A stretch of 64,000 nt of DNA from Mesorhizobium sp. B2-7-1 (GTDB lineage Bacteria > Pseudomonadota > Alphaproteobacteria > Rhizobiales > Rhizobiaceae), in contig NZ_VFUA01000019.1 of NCBI RefSeq assembly GCF_006440735.1, forward strand, positions 1-64,000. Reading direction: 5' to 3'. Made by a program: the position numbers and the translations under genes. Positions 46,372-53,587 of the stretch are shown here, piece by piece (within the stretch, counting starts at the first letter, position 1; each line of letters starts with the position of its first letter). The notes under the pieces are model-generated. The model ran no database searches, was not told the origin of the DNA, and saw only the letters and a program-made list of their open reading frames with translations.

Positions 46372-46412
46372 CGAATGCTCTCGCTAGTTGGACTCGCTGC
46401 TCAAGGGCGCGT

Positions 46413-48623
46413 TCAGTCGTCCTTGTCCTTCGGCGTCTCCGGTCCCTGGAAGTTCCGGAACGACATGCCGCCGGCGCTTCCGAGGTTCTCGATCGGCAGC
46501 CCCAGATCCTTCATGAGGCCGTCCACGAAGGCGACCTGGGTGCGATATTTCATGGCGGAATTCACGACGCGGTCCGTCATGTTGCCGCCGCCCGAGCCAC
46601 CCTCGGCGGTCCCGAGGGTCTCGGACGGGCTGTTGAGTCCGGGCAGGCCGTCGACCTGAAGGATCTTGATCGACTCGATGTTCTCCATCGGCTTGACCGT
46701 CTCGCGGATGATGCTCGGCAGGTTCCGGACGAGGTTTTCGTAGATGGCGCTGCGCCTGCTGGCGTCCGAGCGGGTGTTCTCGGACTCGTTGAGCATGCGC
46801 TGTCCGGCGGCGTCCTTGGCGTAGCGGACCTCGGCCGCGTTGGACTCGGCGATCTCGGCCAGCGCCCTGAACTCGGTCGCCTCCTTCTCGGCCTTGGCCG
46901 AAGCGACGACGCGCTGGGCGTCGCGCTCGACCCTCGACGAGGACTGGATGAGCTCCACCCGCTTGATGCGTTCTGCCACTTCCTCTTCGCGGGCGCTGTT
47001 GATCTGCTCTTCCATCTCGACCTGCTTTTTCAAGGCCTCGGCGGCTTCGGTCTTCGCATAGGCCTCCTCGATCGACTTGTTGATGACCGCGATGAGGCGC
47101 TCCTTGTCGACGATCTCGACCTCTTTCTGCTGCTCGATCTCGTACTTGTCGACGAACTTGCGCGCCGCGATGCGCAACTCGTCGATCTGGCGGTTGGCGG
47201 CGATCGAGGCGTCCTGGATCTCCTGGAACGCCTTGGTCTCGGCAAGCTTGATCTTCTGGTTCTTCTCGATCTCGAGCTGAACGATCTCCTCGTCCACCCT
47301 CAGCCGCTCGACATCCACATCGTAGCGTTTCTGGAGGCGAGCCTTTTCCTGATCGGCCTCGGCGAGCTCGCTGCTGATGCGGACCTCTTTCGACTTCGCC
47401 ACGACCAGCAATTCGATCGCCTTATCGGTCTCGATGCGATGCGCCTCGGTCTCGCGCTGCTTCTCCAACCTGGCCTGGTCGACTTCGGCGGTGGACGTCG
47501 TCTCGATGATCGACAGCTCCTGGCGGGAGCGGATTTCCGACTCCTTCACATGCTGCTCGTTCTCGATCCGCTCCGCCTCGACTTCGCGGCGGTTCTGGAT
47601 CCGCTGCATGTCCAGCTGGCGCCGCGACATGATCTCGGTCATTTCGGTCTCTTGCTGCTTCTTGATCTCCAGCGAGCGCACCTCCGATTGGGTGTTGATC
47701 CGTTCGGAGTCGATCAGACGGTCCTTGGCGATGCGGATCCGCTCGGCTTCCTGCTCACTGCGGATCCGGGCGTTCTGAATGCTGATCGTGGAGCTCGACC
47801 TTTCGGCCTCGATGTCGGCGAGTTGGGTGGCTTTGCGGATTTCGATCGCCTGCGCCTGCTCGATGCGGGCGTATTCGAGGTCGCGTTCGATCTCCAAAGC
47901 TCGCTGCTCGGTTTCGAAATCCTTGAGCTTGATGCCGATCCGCGATTCGTTTTCGATGCGGTTGCGGAGCAGGCGGCGCTCTTCGATCTGCTCGGTCAGC
48001 TGTGTCAGACCTTCGGCATCGAAAGCGTTCGAGGGATCGAACACGGAAATGTCGGTCTGGTTGAGGCTCGTCAGGGAGGCGTTCTCCAGCTCGAGGCCGT
48101 TCGACCCGAGGGTCGTCGCCGCGAGGGCCGCCACCTCGCTCATGTAGCGGCCGCGGTTGGTGTGGATTTCATCCATCGTCATCGTCGACGCGATGGCCGA
48201 CATCGCATCGACGAACCGGCCTTGGACGATCTCCTTCAGCGCGGCCGGATTCTGGGTGCGCTCGCCAAGGGTGCGGGCGGCGATCGACACGCCGGCTTCC
48301 GTCGGTACCACGCGCACGAAGAACTCGGCGACGATGTCGATGCGCATCTTGTTCCTGGTGATCAGGGACTGCTCGCCGAGCCGGCGGATTTCCACCGGGA
48401 TCGCGTTCATGTTGACACGCGTGATGTCGTGGACGATCGGGATGATCAGCGCGCCGCCGCCCATCACCACCCGCTCGCCGCCGAGGCCGGTGCGCACGAA
48501 GGACTGGTCCTTGGACGAGTGCCTGTACAGCCAATGCAGCAGATAGACACCGATCGCGATGATGATCGTTACGAGAATAACGACTGCAATCACATCTGAG
48601 CCATTCATGAGAATATCCTCCAC
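46413..48623 (-). CDS. Flotillin/SPFH-domain scaffold protein, unusually long
   Basis: A 736-residue YqiK/FloT-like protein. One N-terminal membrane segment (about 10-33) precedes an SPFH domain (about 40-210; GGERVVMGGGALIIP, NKMRIDIVAEFFVRV). From about 225 to 640 the sequence is highly charged heptad-rich coiled coil (ERRLLRNRIENESR, VRSLEIKKQQETEM, VERLRVDEEIVQLEIEKN). The C-terminal region (RNLPSIIRETVKPMENIESIKIL) is the conserved flotillin oligomerisation end, then a Gly-rich tail. Bacterial flotillins are usually near 500-550 residues, so the coil is extended by about 200. Flotillins form membrane microdomains that gather transporters and receptors. Position between an opsin-like protein and a symporter suggests it organises this operon's membrane proteins. 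Confidence 0.9.
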   Translation of the reverse strand: MEDILMNGSDVIAVVILVTIIIAIGVYLLHWLYRHSSKDQSFVRTGLGGERVVMGGGALIIPIVHDITRVNMNAIPVEIRRLGEQSLITRNKMRIDIVAEFFVRVVPTEAGVSIAARTLGERTQNPAALKEIVQGRFVDAMSAIASTMTMDEIHTNRGRYMSEVAALAATTLGSNGLELENASLTSLNQTDISVFDPSNAFDAEGLTQLTEQIEERRLLRNRIENESRIGIKLKDFETEQRALEIERDLEYARIEQAQAIEIRKATQLADIEAERSSSTISIQNARIRSEQEAERIRIAKDRLIDSERINTQSEVRSLEIKKQQETEMTEIMSRRQLDMQRIQNRREVEAERIENEQHVKESEIRSRQELSIIETTSTAEVDQARLEKQRETEAHRIETDKAIELLVVAKSKEVRISSELAEADQEKARLQKRYDVDVERLRVDEEIVQLEIEKNQKIKLAETKAFQEIQDASIAANRQIDELRIAARKFVDKYEIEQQKEVEIVDKERLIAVINKSIEEAYAKTEAAEALKKQVEMEEQINSAREEEVAERIKRVELIQSSSRVERDAQRVVASAKAEKEATEFRALAEIAESNAAEVRYAKDAAGQRMLNESENTRSDASRRSAIYENLVRNLPSIIRETVKPMENIESIKILQVDGLPGLNSPSETLGTAEGGSGGGNMTDRVVNSAMKYRTQVAFVDGLMKDLGLPIENLGSAGGMSFRNFQGPETPKDKDD

Positions 48624-48667
48624 TTAACCGCGTGCGCCGGGCGTGCCGGCGCGAAGATTGACAGCCC

Positions 48668-49357
48668 TCAGAAACGCTCCTCGCCGGCGACGGCGAGGAC
48701 GATCATCGAGACGGCGATGAGATTGACAAGGTCGGCAACGGTATAGAGCACGATGACGGGCGCCACGTGGCCGGTGCCGATGACGACGTCCACGAAATGC
48801 AGGATCGGGTAGATCGCCCAGCCGATCGTCATGATCAGCCTGATCCAAAAATAACCGAGCCGGATCGGCCGCGTCGACTTGCCGACGGCGTCGGCCATGG
48901 CGCCGAAATACGACTCGCCGAGGATATAAAGCCAGAAAGCGATCGACAGCAGCACGCCAAGGGTCGGGTTGAAGATCCGCGCGTCGCCCAGGTAGCGGGA
49001 GAGGACCATCAGGATTGCCGCCGCCAATGTCCGCCAGAACACTCCGACAGGCACTTTCCCGGCGATGCGTGCGAAGAAAAACAGCGATGCGACCTGCATC
49101 GGCTGGACGACGAACCAGGCGACGTATCGGGAGGCGGCGCTGAGCTGCTGGCCCGCCAGCCAGATGTTGGAGGCGGCATAATATTCAAGACCCGACGCCA
49201 GCAAGGCAACGCCCGAAAGCGCCAGCGGGATGCGCCACCGCTCGGAGGTCCATGTCAGGCCCAGCATCGCCAGGGCGGCTGTGGCGAACGTGGCGAGGGT
49301 CGCGACGCTGAGCGCGGTGCTGACCACGGCGCTTGATTGAAAGAGTGTTCCAAACAT
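48668..49357 (-). CDS. Proteorhodopsin homologue lacking the retinal lysine (no-K opsin)
   Basis: A 229-residue seven-helix protein. Similarity to proteorhodopsin is clear in helix C (RYVAWFVVQPM, 77-87, against RYIDWLLTVPL), helix F (GWAIYPILHF, 179-188, against GWAIYPVGYF) and helix G (LYTVADLVNLIAVSM against IYNLADFVNKILFGL). Helix B EYYAASNIW aligns with HYMYMRGVW. The retinal-binding lysine is Leu213, the helix-C counterion Asp is Ala80, and the proton-donor position is Ser91; Arg77, Trp180, Tyr183, Pro184 and Asp209 remain. It therefore cannot bind retinal by a Schiff base or pump protons by the known mechanism. The frame is intact and lies nine bases from the permease gene, so it is not a decaying pseudogene. 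It is probably a retinal-free sensor or structural membrane protein. Confidence 0.88.
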   Translation of the reverse strand: MFGTLFQSSAVVSTALSVATLATFATAALAMLGLTWTSERWRIPLALSGVALLASGLEYYAASNIWLAGQQLSAASRYVAWFVVQPMQVASLFFFARIAGKVPVGVFWRTLAAAILMVLSRYLGDARIFNPTLGVLLSIAFWLYILGESYFGAMADAVGKSTRPIRLGYFWIRLIMTIGWAIYPILHFVDVVIGTGHVAPVIVLYTVADLVNLIAVSMIVLAVAGEERF

Positions 49358-49366
49358 GGGCTTTCC

Positions 49367-50767
49367 CTAGACCTGGGCTCTGATGTGAGGGGCGCGGCCG
49401 TAGAGCGCGACCATCGGCAGGATCAGAAGACCGAAGATGAATTGTTGCCATTCGTATTTGAGCCCGATGCCGATCAGAAAGGCGCTCAGGACCTGCAGGA
49501 CGAGAACCCCGATCACGGTGTAGCCATAGCCGCCGTACCCGCCCATCAGCGACGTCCCGCCGATCACGACCGCGGCCAGGGTCGTGAAAAGATACTGGTC
49601 GCCGACCCCGATGAAGCCGCCGCCGCTCCAGCCCAAAAGCAGGCATCCGGTCAGGGCGGCTGAAAAGCCGCTGATGGCGTAGGCGATCGTCCAGTATTTG
49701 AACTCGGAAACGCCGATCAGCTTGGCCGAGCGGCGGTTCCCGCCCAGAGCGTAAATGTAACGGCCAAAGGCGGAGTAGCGCAGCCCGACGATGACGATGA
49801 TGGCGATCGCGATCCACAAGAGAATGGTCGGCGGCACCGCGAGGCCGAAAGTGCGGCCGTTCATGGCGGCGAGATTCTGCAGCCACTTGGGAACGGTGCC
49901 GAAAACATTGCCGCCGAACGACGATCCGATGCTAGTGAGAATCTGAACGAGCCCGGCGATCGAGAAGCCCATCCCCAATGTCAGGATCAACGCCTGGCCC
50001 TGCAGGCGGTAGGACAGGACGCCATTGAGGAAACCTAGTGCGGCGCCGATCGCCAAGACGAAGGCGACCGCCAGCCACGACGGAACACCGAGCCCGATCA
50101 GGAACAGAAGCCCGATGTTCGAGGAGCCGATCACGAACGGGATCGACAGGTCCAGGCCGCCGAGCAGCGCCACCAGCGTCTGCCCGACACACGCGATGCC
50201 GAGGAAGGCTGCAAACAGCAGTATCGCCTTGATGTTGGCGGCGGAAAGAAACCCGTTGATCGTGAAGGAGCTGATCACGATCAGCGCCAGCAGAACGATC
50301 AGGCCGATAAAGGCGCTGCGGCCACGGGCGAAGCGGTTGCTGACCTTGAACGCAAAGACCAGAATCGCTTCCAGCAAAAGGAAGGCGATGAGGTTGCCGA
50401 GGGTGCGGAATGACGGGACCGTGGCGGTGATCAGAAGGTACACGATCAGCATCACCGCCATGGTGACGATCAGCACCCTGTTGCCGGACCAGACGCCGCC
50501 GACGCCGGCCGGCGCCGCATTGTCCGTTTCCGGGGACGGCGCGCGGGACTCGAAGATGACAGCGACATAATTGATCAGCCAGAACAGCACGGCCGCCAGA
50601 ACGATCGTGTAGAGGATGACGATCTGGGCGCTGATCCCTTGCCAGAATCCAAGCCCGAAGCTGATCGCGGCAACAACGAAGGTCGCGGCAAGGTTGAACC
50701 ATACCAGGGCGCGTGATCGCGGAACGAAAAGGCCGCCGCGTCCACCCTCGCCGAACATCTCGCTCAT
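49367..50767 (-). CDS. RbsC-type ABC permease with N-terminal membrane extension
   Basis: A 466-residue permease of the ribose/autoinducer family, which usually has about 320-340 residues. The canonical core begins near 165 (FLSAANIKAILLFAAFLGIACVGQT, then GGLDLSIP) and ends with the loop GRYIYALGGNRRSAKLIGV and a final membrane region. The first ~150 residues contain roughly four or five extra hydrophobic segments separated by a hydrophilic loop (SRAPSPETDNAAPAG). The partner permease is extended at its other end. It overlaps that gene by four bases. The extensions could contact the opsin-like or flotillin-like products encoded just downstream, but this is inference. Confidence 0.88.
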   Translation of the reverse strand: MSEMFGEGGRGGLFVPRSRALVWFNLAATFVVAAISFGLGFWQGISAQIVILYTIVLAAVLFWLINYVAVIFESRAPSPETDNAAPAGVGGVWSGNRVLIVTMAVMLIVYLLITATVPSFRTLGNLIAFLLLEAILVFAFKVSNRFARGRSAFIGLIVLLALIVISSFTINGFLSAANIKAILLFAAFLGIACVGQTLVALLGGLDLSIPFVIGSSNIGLLFLIGLGVPSWLAVAFVLAIGAALGFLNGVLSYRLQGQALILTLGMGFSIAGLVQILTSIGSSFGGNVFGTVPKWLQNLAAMNGRTFGLAVPPTILLWIAIAIIVIVGLRYSAFGRYIYALGGNRRSAKLIGVSEFKYWTIAYAISGFSAALTGCLLLGWSGGGFIGVGDQYLFTTLAAVVIGGTSLMGGYGGYGYTVIGVLVLQVLSAFLIGIGLKYEWQQFIFGLLILPMVALYGRAPHIRAQV

Positions 50768-52143
50768 GGCGCGCTCCCCGAGGATTGTCCCGTCGCCAAA
50801 GTCCCGGGAACGTGGCTTTGCTCGCCGACGACCACGAACAGCAGCAGGATGAGCGCCGAGACGAAGACATAGATGAAGGCGCCAAGGCGCACCGAAGCGG
50901 CCTCGGCCACGATGGCGCGGATCGTGAAGGTCAGCACGGCGAGAACGGCGGCGAAGCCGAAGACGGTCTTCTGCAGCGTCGTCAAATCGGGCAGGACCGA
51001 GCCGCTTCCCGACTGCATGACCGGCAGCAGCAGATAGCGGGTCATCACGTCCGCGTCCTGCTTAAAGGCGCCGCCGGCGACCGCCACCACCGCATAGGTA
51101 TCGCGGGTGCTGACATAGAGCATGATGCCGACGACAACGCAGCCCAGGACCACAAAGGCCGCAAAGGGCGAAATGAAATAGAGGTATCGCCCGATGACCG
51201 GCACCAGCAGGGTCAAGAGCAGCGACAGAACCAGGATCAATCCATAGAACAGCTGCGTCACGAAGGCTTGCGTGGCGCCGAAATTGAAGGTGGCCAGGAC
51301 ATAGCCGATCAGAAAGAGGTTGAGCGCTCCAAGCAGCCCGCCCGCCACGCCACCGCGGCCGCCGGACAGGCTGACCCCGCCCAGCACCAGGGCGGTCACC
51401 GCCGTCAGCGTCATCGTGGTGCCCTGCGTCGGATCGCCGGACGCGATCAGCGCCGTGTAGCAGATCGCGCCAAGGCCGACGAAAAGCCCGGCGATGACGT
51501 GGGCGCCGACCCGCACCACATTGATGCGAACGCCGCTCGTATAGGCCGCGCGCTCATCGTAGCCCATCAGGCGCAGGTTCGCGTAGAACGAGGTCATGGT
51601 GAACAGCAGCCAGGCAGCGATGGCCAAGAGCACGATCAACAGGACCGGCGAGAAGATCGTGTTGCCGATGCCCCATGACGCCATCCATTCGGGCGCGGTG
51701 CCGCCAGGTCTTGGGAGGATGACGAGATTGATGCCGGTCAGGGCCAGAAAACCGCTGAGCGCGACGATGATCGGCTGGACGCGCACGAAAATGATGATCA
51801 GGGCGAAGAAGAGTTGATAGAGAACGCCGATCCCCAGGGCGACCAGGAAGACGCCGAAGGGGCCGGTCACGATGCCAAGGCCGTTGAGCTTGACGATCGT
51901 GACATTGATGAAGGCGAGCAATGGTCCGACCGCCAGGTCGACCGTGCCACGCCCCGCCACCGCCAGGGCCATGAGCGAGAATGTCGCCAGGATCAGGGGC
52001 GCCGACACGATGATCGCGCTGCCGAACCCCGACAAGGAGACGAGGTTCGGCCCCCTGATGACCGCGGTGCTCAAGAGCAGCGCGATCAGCAGGATCGGGA
52101 CCAACAGGTAGGTGTTTTGGGAACCCCTGGACTGCGACATCAA
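50764..52143 (-). CDS. RbsC-type ABC permease with C-terminal membrane extension
   Basis: A 459-residue permease of the same family. The core comes first (MALAVAGRGTVDLAVGPLLAF matches the DLSVG region; LRLMGYDERAAYTSGVRI is the EAA-like loop; ALVLGGVSLSGGRGG). After about residue 330 there are extra membrane segments (YLYFISPFAAFVVLGCVVVGIMLYV; FGFAAVLAVLTFTIRAIV; FIYVFVSALILLLFVVV) and a Gly/Ser-rich end. It follows the hydrolase gene by 26 bases and is coupled to the second permease by an ATGA overlap. The two should form a heterodimeric channel for the ABC ATPase at 53588-55762. Confidence 0.88.
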   Translation of the reverse strand: MMSQSRGSQNTYLLVPILLIALLLSTAVIRGPNLVSLSGFGSAIIVSAPLILATFSLMALAVAGRGTVDLAVGPLLAFINVTIVKLNGLGIVTGPFGVFLVALGIGVLYQLFFALIIIFVRVQPIIVALSGFLALTGINLVILPRPGGTAPEWMASWGIGNTIFSPVLLIVLLAIAAWLLFTMTSFYANLRLMGYDERAAYTSGVRINVVRVGAHVIAGLFVGLGAICYTALIASGDPTQGTTMTLTAVTALVLGGVSLSGGRGGVAGGLLGALNLFLIGYVLATFNFGATQAFVTQLFYGLILVLSLLLTLLVPVIGRYLYFISPFAAFVVLGCVVVGIMLYVSTRDTYAVVAVAGGAFKQDADVMTRYLLLPVMQSGSGSVLPDLTTLQKTVFGFAAVLAVLTFTIRAIVAEAASVRLGAFIYVFVSALILLLFVVVGEQSHVPGTLATGQSSGSAP

Positions 52144-52169
52144 CTTTGGTCTTCCGTTGCCAGCGCAAC

Positions 52170-53126
52170 CTAGAACTCGATGACCTTTCGGCCTTCACCC
52201 GGTCGCTCGCCGCGGCCCGCGGACCTGCTGTCGGACACGCTGCGTCCCGACAGGGCATTGCCGCCCTGGCCGCGGCGTTCAGGGTCCGCGCTGAGGATTT
52301 TCTTCAGCACGGGGGTGACGACTTCCTTGAACTTGACTGGATCCTCCGAGGTCGGGAAGTGACCGCCGCCGAAGATGATGCATTCCGAGTTCTTGACCTT
52401 CTCGGCGGTGCGCTGGGTCATTTCCGGCGTGCAGGCGAAATCGTACTCGCCGGTCAGGAAGTAGATCGGCACCTTGCCGGAAATCTTCTGGCACTGATCG
52501 CGGAAGTCCGAATCGACGCTGTAGAAATACAGGTCGCCCTTGAAAATGCCGGGGCCGCCCTGCGCGTAGTACCACCAAGTCTCCCAGCGGTAGTCGTCAG
52601 GCGACTGCGGGGCCATGAGGCCGAACACCGAGGTGGCGACCACTTCGCCGCCATGGATGTGGGGATGATGCAGCGGATCGATCCACCAGCCCGGGGAGTA
52701 GTCGCAAGCCTCGAGGGCGATGAAGGCGGAGAATTCGCTCTCATAGCGCAGCGCCAGCGCCAGGCAGATGTTGCCGCCCATCGACTGGCCCATGAGGACG
52801 GGCTTGCGCAGGTCGAGCGCGCGGCAGAACGCCACGATGAACTCGCAATAGAACTTGGTGGTGAGCTTGTATTCATCTTCCATCAGGTGGAAGTCCGCCG
52901 GCGGGATCGACTTGCCGTGCCAGGGCATGTCGAACGCGATGACGCGGAAATTGCTGCTGATGTCGGGATCGCACAGCTGATGCCGGTACTGGCGGCCGTC
53001 GGTGCCGGCGGTGTGCAGGCAGACCATCGGAATGCCCTCGCCATGTTCCTCGTAGTAGGTGCGGTACGTCTTGCCTTCGCACTGGACATAAACGTAACGC
53101 CCGACAATGGGATCGTGTGTATTCAT
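52170..53126 (-). CDS. Alpha/beta hydrolase
   Basis: A 318-residue alpha/beta-hydrolase. The nucleophile elbow is GQSMGG with Ser115; the acid is probably Asp229 (GEYDFACTP) and the base His256 (GGGHFPTSE). The oxyanion segment is LHTAGTDGRQY. It lacks a signal peptide, so it should be cytoplasmic. The C-terminal ~40 residues are Arg/Gly/Ser-rich and look disordered. Such enzymes cleave esters, lactones or C-C bonds. Between a transporter ATPase and permeases, it may process the imported compound; pairing with the SCP2-like gene (21 bases upstream) hints at a lipophilic ester. Confidence 0.88.
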   Translation of the reverse strand: MNTHDPIVGRYVYVQCEGKTYRTYYEEHGEGIPMVCLHTAGTDGRQYRHQLCDPDISSNFRVIAFDMPWHGKSIPPADFHLMEDEYKLTTKFYCEFIVAFCRALDLRKPVLMGQSMGGNICLALALRYESEFSAFIALEACDYSPGWWIDPLHHPHIHGGEVVATSVFGLMAPQSPDDYRWETWWYYAQGGPGIFKGDLYFYSVDSDFRDQCQKISGKVPIYFLTGEYDFACTPEMTQRTAEKVKNSECIIFGGGHFPTSEDPVKFKEVVTPVLKKILSADPERRGQGGNALSGRSVSDSRSAGRGERPGEGRKVIEF

Positions 53127-53147
53127 GACAACTCTCCTGCGCTGCCG

Positions 53148-53552
53148 TTAAACTTGTCGCATCAGCGAGAGCATACGCGTCAGCGCCCGCAGATTCTGCC
53201 AGAAGGGGAGCGAATTGCCCTCGATGATCAGCTGCTTGTGCAGCGGATGCGCCATCGCCCATATGTCGTTGAACATCGGCGGGGGGATTTCCTGGGCGAA
53301 TTTCGACCAGGCGCTGCTCGGCGCCTTCAGCCAGAATTCCACGCCCATGTCGTTCGGCGTGAGGCCCTGGGCGATCTTCTGGATCTTGCCGCCCCGAACG
53401 TCCACCAGATATTCGGTGTCGTCGAAGCCGAGGACGAACTTGCTCGTAAAAAAGCGTCCGATCACCGGCAGGATGCGGTCATCGTTGACCTTCCTTGCCC
53501 ATCGTTCGATCCACTCCAGATCAAAGCTGCTCCTGCTTCCATATCTACTCAT
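53148..53552 (-). CDS. Small SCP2-like protein
   Basis: A 134-residue soluble protein. The start at 53552 has a GGAGG-type site a few bases upstream; the open frame beyond it has no support. The pattern of strands followed by a helix with a hydrophobic groove (TEYLVDVRGGKIQKIAQG, MGVEFWLKAPSSAWSKF, then IIEGN) resembles a sterol-carrier-protein-2 domain, a fold that binds acyl chains or sterols. The resemblance is moderate and I cannot confirm it. It lies 35 bases after the ABC-PEBP gene and 21 before the hydrolase. Confidence 0.6.
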   Translation of the reverse strand: MSRYGSRSSFDLEWIERWARKVNDDRILPVIGRFFTSKFVLGFDDTEYLVDVRGGKIQKIAQGLTPNDMGVEFWLKAPSSAWSKFAQEIPPPMFNDIWAMAHPLHKQLIIEGNSLPFWQNLRALTRMLSLMRQV

Positions 53553-53587
53553 ATGATCCTCCTGATTGGGGAATTCCTGACCCGTTC

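Noticed and set aside
48668..49357. Functional light-driven proteorhodopsin
   Set aside because: The retinal lysine and counterion Asp are replaced by Leu and Ala; no carotenoid or retinal biosynthesis gene (blh, crt) is in the window.
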